A DNA stretch of 64,000 nt from Velthaea sp965214335 (GCA_965214335.1 CBDCBO010000005.1:62001-126000), one strand, 5' to 3'. Counted from the stretch's first letter, positions 53,275 through 62,162 are shown. Notes: a model not told the origin generated them from the letters alone. Translations and numbers: made by a program.

Positions 53275-54561
53275 ATGACGTCGCTGCACTCGCTCACGCA
53301 GCGAGCGCGCGGAAGCGATTTCGTCCGGCACGGCCTGCTCGTATTCACCGGGCTCATGGCCGCCAACGTACTCCAGTTCGCATTTTACTTTCTGCTCAGT
53401 CGGGCCGTCAGTATCGAGCAGTATGGCGCGTTCAGCTCGCTTTTTTCAGCAGCGCTGCTCTTGGCCACCGCACCTGCGACGGTCGCTGGGACGATCGTGA
53501 CGCGGCTCGCCGCGGATCTACGCGCAACCGCCGACGGGGCCAAGTTGCGCCGGCTCGGCGACGTGGTGACGTCGGCCACCGGGATTATTGGGGCGCTGTG
53601 TTTCGGAGTCGTCGTCGCGGTCGCGGCGCCGATCGCGACCTTCTTGCATCTGGGTTCGACGCTGCCGGTCGTTATAACGGGCGTCTTGTTCGCATTCTCG
53701 GTTGCGCTGCCCGTCCAGCGCGGCGTCTTTCAAGGCGCCCAACGGTTCAGCGCCTACTCACTTTCGATGATCGTCGAGGCCGGCGGCAAGGTCGTGGTCG
53801 CGCCGCTGCTGGCATTGCGTTTCGGCATCGACGGTGCGCTGGCCGGTCTATCGATCGCGTGCTTCGTGGCCTGGGGCTATAACGTCGTGCAATTGCGCCG
53901 GTCGGCGCGCGGTGCGGCGCGGCTGCGGCTCGATGTGCGGCGCATCGGCGTGAGCTCGATGAACGTTGCAATCGCGGTGCTTGCGATCAACGCCTTGCTG
54001 TTTTACGACGTCATCCTCGTGCGGCACTATTTTTCGGCCGTCACGGCCGGATTGTTCGGCGCCGCCGCGCTGGCCGCGCGGGCGCTGTACATGGTGATCG
54101 CATTCATTCCGACGATCGTGCTGCCCAAAGCCACCGCCCGGCGCAATCTGGGGCGGGGCGCCCGTCCGCTCTTGATCGCATCGCTCGTCACCGCGTCGTT
54201 GATGGTCGCCGTTGCGCTGGCGGCCGCCGCGCTGGCGCCGCGCCTGATCGTCTCGATCATTGCCGGCCGGGCATACGCGAACGCCGGCGGATTCGTGCTG
54301 CTCTACATGGGAGCGCTTGGAGCGCTGGCGCTCGCCAACGTCGTCACGATGTACAACATCGGTCTGCACCGCTTCGACTTCGTGGTTCCACTGGCGCTCA
54401 TCGCGTGCGGCGAGGTTATCGCCGTCGTCAGCTGGCACCCCGACGTCCATACGACGCTGTCGATGCTGTGCATCGGCCATTCGCTCGCGCTGCTCGCGAC
54501 GCTGGTCCGTTTTCGGGTCACGCGTCGGCAGCGCCAGATCACGGTGCCGACGCCGGGCTGA
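53275..54561 (+). CDS. Polysaccharide flippase (Wzx/MATE-like)
   Basis: A 428-residue membrane protein with about twelve helices: FVRHGLLVFTGLMAANVLQFAFYFLLSRAVSIEQYG is the N-terminal Wzx pattern, with RGVFQGAQRFSAYSL mid-way. It likely moves undecaprenyl-linked repeat units across the membrane and is the second flippase in the locus besides the MurJ-like one. ATG 53275 lacks a good ribosome site. The 290-base upstream gap, divergent from the sulfotransferase, must hold promoters for both directions. Confidence 0.87.
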   Translation: MTSLHSLTQRARGSDFVRHGLLVFTGLMAANVLQFAFYFLLSRAVSIEQYGAFSSLFSAALLLATAPATVAGTIVTRLAADLRATADGAKLRRLGDVVTSATGIIGALCFGVVVAVAAPIATFLHLGSTLPVVITGVLFAFSVALPVQRGVFQGAQRFSAYSLSMIVEAGGKVVVAPLLALRFGIDGALAGLSIACFVAWGYNVVQLRRSARGAARLRLDVRRIGVSSMNVAIAVLAINALLFYDVILVRHYFSAVTAGLFGAAALAARALYMVIAFIPTIVLPKATARRNLGRGARPLLIASLVTASLMVAVALAAAALAPRLIVSIIAGRAYANAGGFVLLYMGALGALALANVVTMYNIGLHRFDFVVPLALIACGEVIAVVSWHPDVHTTLSMLCIGHSLALLATLVRFRVTRRQRQITVPTPG

Positions 54562-54778
54562 CCACTCGTGGACCGCGCTTCCGTTTTGCCGGTGGTTGCG
54601 GAGCGTCGACGCCGCATCGTCGCCGGCCCGGAGCGCGATACGTTTGAGCTCGACCTCACGGCCCCGGAACGTGTAGCCGTAGCGTTCGCGGGTGTCGATC
54701 GCAATGCGGTCCAGCGCTCGCCCCGGCCGCTGCGGGACACGCAGGCCGGGCCGAACGTCGGCAGCCGACTTGGCCGTC
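54562..54778 (-). pseudogene. Degenerate fragment resembling an ERCC4-type nuclease domain
   Basis: On the minus strand one frame reads LDRIAIDTRERYGYTFRG, then REVELKRIALRAGDDAA, which follows the ERCC4 pattern (I-D-x-RE ... VE-K-x-LxxGD) of XPF-family nucleases. An upstream in-frame TGA at 54777-54779 and the absence of a start or of the rest of the domain make it a remnant. The adjoining minus-strand frame up to ATG 54990 also looks coding-like (RGFPVASGSAEYVRRAV) but is in a different register, consistent with frameshifts. The identification is tentative. Confidence 0.35.
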
Positions 54779-54989
54779 TGTCAAAGATCCGTCGATGGGC
54801 AGAAACACCAGAAGGCAGCGAGCTGTCGGCTTCGGATTGCGGGCCACGATTAAGGCATCGAGCATGCCGGCGTCTTCGACGGCTCGGCGCACATACTCAG
54901 CTGAGCCGCTTGCAACGGGAAAGCCGCGACCGAATGACAAACCGCGCTCGGGTGGGTCGGATTGCAGCAGACCCGTCCGGCCTTGTTTC

Positions 54990-56069
54990 ATGACGTCGTA
55001 TAGCACGATTCTGGTCACGGGCGGCGCGGGATTCGTCGGTTCGAACCTCGCGTTACGGATGCGGGGCCGGTTTCCACACGCCCGGATCATCGCGGCGGAT
55101 AATCTCAAACGCCGCGGCAGCGAACTCAATCTGCCGCGCTTAGTCGCGGCCGGCGTCGAGTTCGTGCATGCCGATGTCCGGGAAACCGACGACTTGACGT
55201 TCCCCGGCATCGCGTTCGATCTGATTCTCGAATGCTCGGCCGAGCCGTCGGTGTTGGCCGGCTTTACTGCCGGACCGAGTTACCTGTTCGCTACCAACGC
55301 CGTTGGTACGCTCAATTGCTTGGAAGTCGCCCGCCGCTCGCAGGCCGACTTCGTGTTTCTTTCGACCAGCCGCGTGTACCCGATCGCCGCGCTCGAGGCG
55401 ATCGGAACCGTCGAGCATGCCGACCGCTTCGATATTTCGCCCGGCGAGCACGCGCCGGGACTCTCGCCGGCGGGCATCGCGGAAGGTTTTACGCTTGAAG
55501 GCGCTCGCTCGCTCTACGGCACCACGAAGCTTTGTTCGGAGCTAGTCATTGCTGAATACGCCGACATGTACGGCTTGCGTTACGTGATCAACCGCTGCGG
55601 CGTCATCACCGGTCCGTGGCAAATGGGTAAGGCCGACCAGGGTGTGTTCGCGCTCTGGATGGGCAAGCACTATTTTAACCGCCCATTAAAATATATCGGC
55701 TACGGAGGAACCGGCAAGCAAGTCCGTGATCTCGTTTCCGTTGACGACCTAGGATCGTTGATCGAGGCGCAACTCGCGATCTTCGGCGAGCTGCCGCACC
55801 GGCTATTTAACGCCGGGGGCGGAACGGCGTCGAGCCTCTCCTTAGCGCAGACGACCGCGCTGTGCCAAGAGATCACCGGCAACCGTGTCGAAATCGAGCA
55901 AGTCGCCGAGAATCGCACCGCGGACGTTAAATTATACATCACGGACAATGCGCGCGTGACGGCAGCGACCGGCTGGGCGCCTCGAAAGACCCCCCGTGAG
56001 ACCCTGGCCGACATCTTTGCCTGGATCCACGCCAACGAAGCAATCGTTGCGCCGTTGTGGCGCAACTAA
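54990..56069 (+). CDS. NAD-dependent sugar epimerase (CDP-paratose 2-epimerase-like)
   Basis: A 359-residue extended SDR. ILVTGGAGFVGSNLALR binds NAD; LSTSRVYPI contains the catalytic Ser/Thr region and SLYGTTKLCSE the Tyr/Lys pair; RCGVITGPWQMGKADQGVF is typical of the CDP-paratose/tyvelose epimerase branch. It would epimerise a CDP- or GDP-linked deoxy sugar. It is followed 17 bases later by a related enzyme, so two tandem steps or a heteromeric enzyme are possible. ATG 54990 overlaps the end of the degenerate minus-strand frame. Confidence 0.88.
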   Translation: MTSYSTILVTGGAGFVGSNLALRMRGRFPHARIIAADNLKRRGSELNLPRLVAAGVEFVHADVRETDDLTFPGIAFDLILECSAEPSVLAGFTAGPSYLFATNAVGTLNCLEVARRSQADFVFLSTSRVYPIAALEAIGTVEHADRFDISPGEHAPGLSPAGIAEGFTLEGARSLYGTTKLCSELVIAEYADMYGLRYVINRCGVITGPWQMGKADQGVFALWMGKHYFNRPLKYIGYGGTGKQVRDLVSVDDLGSLIEAQLAIFGELPHRLFNAGGGTASSLSLAQTTALCQEITGNRVEIEQVAENRTADVKLYITDNARVTAATGWAPRKTPRETLADIFAWIHANEAIVAPLWRN

Positions 56070-56086
56070 AAGGAGTACGCACGCGA

Positions 56087-57178
56087 ATGTCGGTCGTCAT
56101 CGTCACTGGATCCGCAGGCCTGATCGGTTCGGAATCTGTCGCTTATTTTGCGGATCGCGGCCATGACGTCGTTGGTATCGACAACAATTTTCGCGAACAC
56201 TTTTTCGGCGCCGACGCTTCGACGGCGTGGAATCGGTCGTCGCTCGAGACGCGCTATCCCAAGCAATACACGCACTATCATGCCGACATCCGTGACCTGA
56301 GCGCAGTCGACGAGATCTTTGCCCGCTACGGCGCGCGCATCGCGCTCGTGATCCATACCGCCGCGCAGCCGTCGCACGACTGGGCCGCGAACGATCCGCA
56401 GACCGATTTTACGGTCAACGCCAACGGAACGCTGGCGTTGCTCGAAGCAACGCGCAAGTATGCGCCGTCGGCCGTGTTCATCTTCACCTCGACCAACAAA
56501 GTTTACGGCGACACGCCCAACGCGCTGCCGTTACGCGAACTCGAAACGCGCTGGGAAATCGATCCGGCGCACCGTTTCTGGCCCGGCATCGATGAGTCGA
56601 TGAGCATCGATCAATCAAAACATTCGCTGTTCGGCGTTTCGAAAGTCGCCGCCGACGTGTTGGTGCAAGAGTACGGCCGCTACTTCGACATGCCGACAGC
56701 GGTATTTCGCGGCGGCTGTCTCACCGGTCCCAATCATTCGGGCACCAAGCTGCACGGCTTTCTCGCGTATCTTCTCAAGTGTACGGTGACGGGCGCGCCC
56801 TATACCGTGTTCGGGTACAAAGGCAAACAAGTTCGCGACAACATTCACAGTCTCGATCTAGTGCGCGCCTTCGATGAGGTCTTTGCCGCGCCGCGCGTGG
56901 GCGAAGTGTATAATATGGGCGGCACCCGATTGAGCAACTGTTCGATGCTCGAGGGCATCGCGCTGTGCGAAGAGGTTTCGGGCCGCAAACTGGCCTGGAC
57001 GTACACCGAAACGAACCGGATCGGCGATCACATCTGGTATATCAGCGACACGGCCAAGTTCAGCAACCACTATCCGCGTTGGTCGCAACACTACGATTTG
57101 CGCGCGCTCGTGGCCGAGATGTACGAAAAGAATATCGAGCGCTGGCAGGCCCCGGTTGCCGAACTGGGACGAGTGTAG
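56087..57178 (+). CDS. CDP-paratose 2-epimerase-like NAD-dependent epimerase
   Basis: A 363-residue extended SDR. VVIVTGSAGLIGSESVAYF, VGIDNNFREHFFG, HTAAQPSHDWAANDPQTDF, FTSTNKVYGDTPN and GGCLTGPNHSGTKLHGFL closely follow RfbE-type CDP-paratose 2-epimerase, which makes CDP-tyvelose. The YxxxK Tyr appears replaced in SLFGVSKVAAD (Phe where Tyr is usual), an oddity worth noting since related enzymes also show this; the catalytic status is therefore uncertain. AAAGGAG lies 11 bases before ATG 56087. Its TAG is followed directly by the GT2 start. Confidence 0.88.
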   Translation: MSVVIVTGSAGLIGSESVAYFADRGHDVVGIDNNFREHFFGADASTAWNRSSLETRYPKQYTHYHADIRDLSAVDEIFARYGARIALVIHTAAQPSHDWAANDPQTDFTVNANGTLALLEATRKYAPSAVFIFTSTNKVYGDTPNALPLRELETRWEIDPAHRFWPGIDESMSIDQSKHSLFGVSKVAADVLVQEYGRYFDMPTAVFRGGCLTGPNHSGTKLHGFLAYLLKCTVTGAPYTVFGYKGKQVRDNIHSLDLVRAFDEVFAAPRVGEVYNMGGTRLSNCSMLEGIALCEEVSGRKLAWTYTETNRIGDHIWYISDTAKFSNHYPRWSQHYDLRALVAEMYEKNIERWQAPVAELGRV

Positions 57179-57949
57179 ATGGAAACATTCTCAGTCGTCA
57201 TTCCGGCGCACGATGAGGCGGGCAGCATCGGTGATACGCTCGCCGCGATCTGCGCGACCCTCGAGGCCGAGCGCATCGCCTTCGAGATCATCGTGGTCGA
57301 CGATCACTCGACCGACGCCACCGCCGAGGTGGTGAACCTGTTCGCGCTACGCCGGCCGCACGTGCGGGTCGTGCAGAACTTGCGCCCTAACGGTTTCGGC
57401 AACGCCATCAACACCGGACTCGAAGCGTTCACCGGCGATGCGGTCGTGATCGTGATGGCGGATGCCTCGGACGACCCGCGCGACATCGTCGCTTATTGGC
57501 GCAAACTGCAGTTGGGGTACGACTGCGTCTTCGGTTCACGTTTCATGCGCGCGGCCAAAGTGGTCGATTATCCGGTCTACAAGCTGGTGCTCAATCGGAT
57601 CGGCAATGTCTTTATCGCTGGGCTTTTCGGCCTCGGCTACAACGATATGAGCAACGCCTTCAAAGCTTTCCGGCGTGACGTCATCAGCGGTGTGCAGCCG
57701 ATTCTCTCGCACCATTTTAATATCACGGTCGAACTACCGCTCAAAGCCATCGTGCGCGGCTATTCGTGGACGGTCGTGCCGAGCAACTGGTACAACCGCA
57801 AAGCCGGCGTGTCGAAATTCAAGATCAAGGAAATGGGCAGCCGCTATTTGTTCATCATCTTGTACGTGCTCATCGAGAAGTGGCTATCGCGCGGCGATTA
57901 CCGGTTGCGGCGGCAGCCCGGTACCGTTCCCTCGACGCTGCACCGCTAG
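57179..57949 (+). CDS. GT2 glycosyltransferase, dolichol-phosphate-mannosyltransferase-like
   Basis: A 256-residue GT-A protein without long membrane anchors: FSVVIPAHDEAGSIGDTL, IVVDDHSTDAT, NGFGNAINTGLEA, VMADASDDPRD in place of the DXD region, SNAFKAFRRDV and NWYNRKAGVSKFKIKEMGSRYL. It probably transfers sugar to polyprenyl phosphate. ATG abuts the previous TAG and its stop is directly followed by a TTG, so it is part of one unit with the epimerases and the next membrane protein. The last hydrophobic stretch (LFIILYVLIEKWL) may tether it. Confidence 0.92.
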   Translation: METFSVVIPAHDEAGSIGDTLAAICATLEAERIAFEIIVVDDHSTDATAEVVNLFALRRPHVRVVQNLRPNGFGNAINTGLEAFTGDAVVIVMADASDDPRDIVAYWRKLQLGYDCVFGSRFMRAAKVVDYPVYKLVLNRIGNVFIAGLFGLGYNDMSNAFKAFRRDVISGVQPILSHHFNITVELPLKAIVRGYSWTVVPSNWYNRKAGVSKFKIKEMGSRYLFIILYVLIEKWLSRGDYRLRRQPGTVPSTLHR

Positions 57950-59302
57950 TTGGGCTCTAACACCGCCCGGCGCCTGACGCGCTTTACCGGCGGCCGTTGG
58001 CCGCTGTCATGGCGAGTGATCGCGTACGCGATCGCGTGCGCCTTACCGCTGCTTACCACATTGGCAATCACGCTGCTCGCCATCCGGGTTCCATTCATGG
58101 ATGAATGGGCGTGGGCCGACCTCATTTACCGGTTTCATCTCGGTTCGTTGACGTTTCACGATTTGTGGCTACAGCACAACGAACATCGCCTTTTCTTCCC
58201 CAACCTCATCGCACTCGGTCTCGCGTCGTTGGGCGGCTGGAGTCAGCTACGAGAAACGTTGTTCAGTGTATTGCTCGTCGTTATAACGCAAATCGGGATC
58301 TTCGTTCTGTTACGGCGCATCATCGTTGTTGCTCGGCTGCCGTTCGTCTTTTTGGCCGCTTCGCTCATGCTCTACAGCTTCGCGCAAATCGAGAACTGGG
58401 ATTGGGGTTTTCAACTCGCGTGGTTTCTGTGTAACGCCTGTGCCGTTTGGGCGGTCCTCCTGCTCGGTACGGCCGGCCAATCGTGGTTCGCCTGGGTTGC
58501 GGCCGGAGCGTTGGCGATCGTCGCCAGCTTCTCTTCATCGCAGGGTCTGATGGTTTGGTTTGGCGGCTTGGCAACGTTGGTGTTGACCGAAAAGCGCCGG
58601 CCGGTTCAAATCGGACTTTGGATACTCTTGGCCGTCGCCATCTTCATGCTGTATTTTTATGGCTACGAGCATCCGCCAACGCTGCCCGACCCGCTGTTGG
58701 GCCTGCACCGACCAGCGATGACGTTGCGGTATTTTGGAGCCTACCTCGGTACGGTGTTCGCCGGCTGGATCGGCTATCCGGCGGCCGTCGCCTGTGGTTG
58801 GGCCGCACTCGTGGCCCTGGCGGTGCTGGTGGGAACCGTCGTCGCGACGTTCCGTCGCGACCGGCGGATCGCCGCGCGTGCCAATAGTTTCATTGGCCTG
58901 GCGGCGTACGCGCTTTGCGTCGCGGCCATCACGACCGCGGGACGGGTCGGCTTGGGCGAAACTTCGGCCGAAGCATCACGCTACACGTCGATCGCGATCT
59001 ACTGCTGGATCACCATTTTCGCCTTGGCGTCCGCCTTCGAGGTACCCGTATTAGCTCGTTTACGGTATGGCAGCAGCGTTCTGCTTCCAATCGTTGTTAC
59101 CGGGCTTATCGTGCTCTACGCCGGCGCGAACCGTAACGGGCTTGCGCTGGGCAAAAGTCTCGTCGCCCAAACTCGTTCATCGTATCCGGCCCTGATCGTT
59201 GGTAGCGGGCCCGAACTTACCGGATTGTTTCCGTTCGAGCAGCCCGTCGAGGTCTGGATCAAGGAACTGCAAGCGGTCAAAGACGGCCCGTATTACAAAT
59301 AG
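57950..59302 (+). CDS. Multi-pass membrane protein, possible lipid-linked sugar transferase
   Basis: Up to 450 residues with about ten helices. The first external loop carries FMDEWAWADLIYRFHLG and HNEHRLFFPNLIALGL, and helix 4 FAQIENWDWGFQLAWFL. The acidic/aromatic loop after helix 1 resembles the donor site of GT39/GT83-type transferases, but no family assignment is firm. TTG 57950 immediately follows the previous stop; GTG 58016 is an alternative start. The 3' end overlaps a convergent gene by 10 bases. Confidence 0.72.
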   Translation: MGSNTARRLTRFTGGRWPLSWRVIAYAIACALPLLTTLAITLLAIRVPFMDEWAWADLIYRFHLGSLTFHDLWLQHNEHRLFFPNLIALGLASLGGWSQLRETLFSVLLVVITQIGIFVLLRRIIVVARLPFVFLAASLMLYSFAQIENWDWGFQLAWFLCNACAVWAVLLLGTAGQSWFAWVAAGALAIVASFSSSQGLMVWFGGLATLVLTEKRRPVQIGLWILLAVAIFMLYFYGYEHPPTLPDPLLGLHRPAMTLRYFGAYLGTVFAGWIGYPAAVACGWAALVALAVLVGTVVATFRRDRRIAARANSFIGLAAYALCVAAITTAGRVGLGETSAEASRYTSIAIYCWITIFALASAFEVPVLARLRYGSSVLLPIVVTGLIVLYAGANRNGLALGKSLVAQTRSSYPALIVGSGPELTGLFPFEQPVEVWIKELQAVKDGPYYK

Positions 59303-60261
59303 TTTCGGATCGCGACCCGCAGCATCGTGGCCGAGTCGACGCTGGTGCCGTCGGATAAGCCCATTCGCAGCCGAATTTCGTGCACGCCGTTCGGCACCGT
59401 GTCGAGCGCTAGTGTCGCCTCGAAGCCACTGCGCGCGACCCTAACGTCGTGAAAGGCACGTGCGACGTCGGGCCGGGGCAGGCCGTAGCGAGCGGGCGTT
59501 ACGGGAACTCCGTCGACGAGAATCATCGTATAACTGGCGAGTCGCCGGCCGTTGGTGACAAAGCCCCAGCCGTCGATTGTTAATTTGCGAATCGATCTCG
59601 TCACGGCAACAGGGGTTCTCGAGGATGCGGCCGGATCGACGATAATTCCGTTAATTGCATCGATGAAATCGGTTCGCTGAGCGGCCAGCGTGGGGCTGCC
59701 GATCGCAAACGTGACGCTGCCCAATGCGACCGAGTTTTTCTGATCCGGCGCAAGCGCCCGATACGTTATGGTGTGCTGACCGATGCTCAATCCCTTGGTT
59801 TCGATGACGCTGGCGAACCCGCTGCCACGGGCGCGGGTGTTGCGCAGCGCCGTTGCGACATCGGGACGCGGCAAGTTGACGATGGCGTAGATCGGGGCTG
59901 GATTCGCATCGATCTTGGCACCGATGCCGACAAAGACGTTGTTTTGTTCGGTATCGAAAGCCCAGCCATCGATCGTCAAGGGCGTACCGGGAAGCACGGT
60001 GGCGACGAGCCCGGGATGAATGTGTACCGCCGCGTGTCCGGGCCAGGTTACATCGTCAAAGCCGACTACCGGTGCCCGTGCCGCTGTCGGAACGACAAAC
60101 GATAGTGCGGCACCCTTTTGTAAGCGCTCGAGCATCTCTTGCGATTGGCTCAGAACGCTGCTGCTGCGCACGCTAAGCACGGCCACAACGAGTAATCCCG
60201 CGATGATCCAAAGCGTGCGCAGAACCCAGCGTGATTGCGTGCTAGCGTTACCGTGTACCAT
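59293..60261 (-). CDS. Membrane-anchored protein with two GWAxD/RPDV beta-modules
   Basis: A 322-residue protein from ATG 60261: one N-terminal helix (about 12-32), then two copies of the module seen in 49174-49785 and 62060-63382. Copy 1 (about 88-185) has LTIDGWAFD, LPRPDVATAL, GSGFAS and SIGQHTI; copy 2 (about 222-320) has LTIDGWGF, LPRPDVARAF, RSGFEA and PNGVHEIRL. The frame is open upstream to 60414 but that would run into the divergent ABC permease gene. It probably sits on the outer face of the inner membrane. Function unknown. Confidence 0.8.
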   Translation of the reverse strand: MVHGNASTQSRWVLRTLWIIAGLLVVAVLSVRSSSVLSQSQEMLERLQKGAALSFVVPTAARAPVVGFDDVTWPGHAAVHIHPGLVATVLPGTPLTIDGWAFDTEQNNVFVGIGAKIDANPAPIYAIVNLPRPDVATALRNTRARGSGFASVIETKGLSIGQHTITYRALAPDQKNSVALGSVTFAIGSPTLAAQRTDFIDAINGIIVDPAASSRTPVAVTRSIRKLTIDGWGFVTNGRRLASYTMILVDGVPVTPARYGLPRPDVARAFHDVRVARSGFEATLALDTVPNGVHEIRLRMGLSDGTSVDSATMLRVAIRNYL

Positions 60262-60321
60262 CCCGGGTTGAGTCCTTGGGGAGGGGGGAGAGAGTCCCTG
60301 CTGGGCAAAGTTTCCAGCGTC

Positions 60322-61155
60322 ATGGAGCAATTGTCGGCGGTCAGTAGCGCTTGGGGTTTCCCGCGAAGCATTCGCGGCCGGTTGCAAATGCGACGCTACC
60401 TCGAAGTCGTGCAAACGCTGGCCCGCAGAAATCTCAAAACCAAGTATCGTGGTTCCATTCTCGGTATTTATTGGTCGCTTTCTAATCCAGTCTTCATAAC
60501 GCTCGTCTACTCGGCGATTTTCGGATCGGCCTTTGCCGCAAGTTATGGTAACTCGATTTTTCTTTACGCGCTCTCATGTTTCTGTGGCTTGGCCTTCATG
60601 AACTTCTTTAATCAGGCGAGCGCTCAAGCATTGTCCAGTATCGTCGGCAACGGTGGTTTGCTCAATAAAATCCGACTGCCGGTAAGCGTCTTTCCGGTCT
60701 CGATCATTGCGGCCAACGCGTTCCAACTCATCATCGGCGTCGTGCCGTTTCTCGCAATTATTACGCTTGCCACATCGAAAAGTTTGCTCAACGTCATCGC
60801 GCTCGTGATTCCGGTGTTGAGCCTCATCATGGTAACTGCCGCATTCGGGTTGATCACGAGTGCGATCTATGTTTACTTTCGTGATTTCCAGTATATCTAT
60901 GAACTTTTCGGTTTTATGCTCTTTCTCAGCACGCCGATTTTCTATCCGATCGAACTCGTTCCGGCGCAGCTGCGCCCGTTCTTGGTCGTAAATCCGTTAG
61001 CGGTAATGATTTCAAGCGTGCGCGATATCGCGCTGTCAGGCGGCCCGCCGCATCTCGCGTTGCTCGCTTTTTCATTGTTGAGCGGCCTGGCGTCGTTAGC
61101 CATCGGAATCGCGATCTTTTTGTGCGTTAAAAGCGACTTCATGGATTTGCTATGA
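60322..61155 (+). CDS. Polysaccharide ABC exporter permease (Wzm-like)
   Basis: A 277-residue ABC-2 type membrane subunit with about six helices. RRNLKTKYRGSILGIYWSLSNP is the hallmark N-terminal amphipathic region, and LVVNPLAVMISSVRDI the C-terminal one. It forms the channel that exports completed lipid-linked glycan. ATG 60322 has no ribosome site, but a long purine run (GGAG ending at 60290) stands 7 bases before in-frame CTG codons at 60298 and 60301, a possible rare start. It overlaps the ATPase gene by 4 bases. Confidence 0.92.
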   Translation: MEQLSAVSSAWGFPRSIRGRLQMRRYLEVVQTLARRNLKTKYRGSILGIYWSLSNPVFITLVYSAIFGSAFAASYGNSIFLYALSCFCGLAFMNFFNQASAQALSSIVGNGGLLNKIRLPVSVFPVSIIAANAFQLIIGVVPFLAIITLATSKSLLNVIALVIPVLSLIMVTAAFGLITSAIYVYFRDFQYIYELFGFMLFLSTPIFYPIELVPAQLRPFLVVNPLAVMISSVRDIALSGGPPHLALLAFSLLSGLASLAIGIAIFLCVKSDFMDLL

Positions 61156-62162
61156 ACGCGAAGATCGCACTCGACGGCGTGTCGCTCTGGCGGCGGACGC
61201 AAGAAGAATATCTGTACGATCTCAAGCGGCTGCTGTTGCGTGCGATGGAAGGCAAACACCGCAAAGCGCACCGGCGTCAGGTCTTGAACGATATCTCGCT
61301 GCGCATCGGGGGCGGCGAGAAGGTCGGTATCATCGGCGCCAACGGATCGGGAAAGTCGACGCTCCTTAAAGTCATCTGCGGAATATTGCGGCCGACTTGT
61401 GGACGCGTCCACGTGCATGGAACGATTGCCCCTCTCATCGAACTTGGTGCCGGTTTCGACGGCGAGCTTTCGGTCGTCGCAAACATCGGATTCTATGGAA
61501 TTCTGCTCGGCTATTCGCGTGAAGAGATCGAGTCGCGGGTAGCGGCGATTCTTGATTTTTCCGAATTGCACGATCACGCCAGCGAGCCGCTCAAGACCCT
61601 TTCCTCGGGCATGAACGCGCGGCTCGGGTTCGCCATCGCGACCGAGACCCGCCCCGACATTCTCATCCTAGATGAAGTGCTGTCCGTTGGTGACGAATCG
61701 TTCAAGCAAAAGTGTGCCGAACGAATCGCGACCTTCTGGGACGCTGATTCGACGATCATCGCCGTATCTCACGATTTGAACTTCATTCGATCGCAGTGTA
61801 CGCGAGCGATCTGGATCGACGGCGGCAAGGTCCGCATGGACGGGCCGGCGCGCGATGTCGCCGATCAGTACTTAGAGTCGGTGCTGATGGTCAATGTGCT
61901 GCGCGACCGTGACTCGCTGCTGCGCCGGGCCGCGGTCCGAACGCCGGCCGAAATGCTCGTTCGCGGCCACGGTCTCGACTATGAGGGCACCAAGGTGTTC
62001 CTGGTGCGCGAAGGCCAGCGCCGCTGGATCACCGATCCGACCTGGCTCAAGGTCCACGGCTACACTTCGCGTGATGTCGAAATCGTCGACGATGCGGTCA
62101 TCCGGTCGATCCCCGAGGCCGAGCCGGTCGCTTCGCCGGCCTCGGCGTCGGCCTGGACGTGA
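61152..62162 (+). CDS. Polysaccharide ABC exporter ATPase (Wzt-like) with atypical C-terminal domain
   Basis: A 336-residue protein. Residues about 1-240 are an ABC ATPase: GIIGANGSGKSTLLKVI (Walker A), LSSGMNARLGFAIATE (signature), DILILDEVLSVGDE (Walker B), VSHDLNFIRS (switch His). The last about 70 residues (DYEGTKVFLVREGQRRWI, TDPTWLKVHGYTSRDVEIV, AVIRSIPEAEPV) do not look like the carbohydrate-binding Wzt jelly-roll but like a short domain otherwise found in secreted proteins of bacteria. It overlaps the convergent module gene by 103 bases. It drives glycan export through its partner permease. Confidence 0.92.
   Translation: MNAKIALDGVSLWRRTQEEYLYDLKRLLLRAMEGKHRKAHRRQVLNDISLRIGGGEKVGIIGANGSGKSTLLKVICGILRPTCGRVHVHGTIAPLIELGAGFDGELSVVANIGFYGILLGYSREEIESRVAAILDFSELHDHASEPLKTLSSGMNARLGFAIATETRPDILILDEVLSVGDESFKQKCAERIATFWDADSTIIAVSHDLNFIRSQCTRAIWIDGGKVRMDGPARDVADQYLESVLMVNVLRDRDSLLRRAAVRTPAEMLVRGHGLDYEGTKVFLVREGQRRWITDPTWLKVHGYTSRDVEIVDDAVIRSIPEAEPVASPASASAWT

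Noticed and set aside
52984..53331. N-terminal extension of the sulfotransferase to ATG 53331
   Set aside because: Low-complexity Arg/Ala/Ser-rich sequence overlapping the divergent flippase start; CTG 52983 with AGGTGG fits better.
54568..54993. Plus-strand frame of 141 codons after the flippase
   Set aside because: Arg-rich shadow with no domain; the minus strand of the same stretch looks more coding-like.
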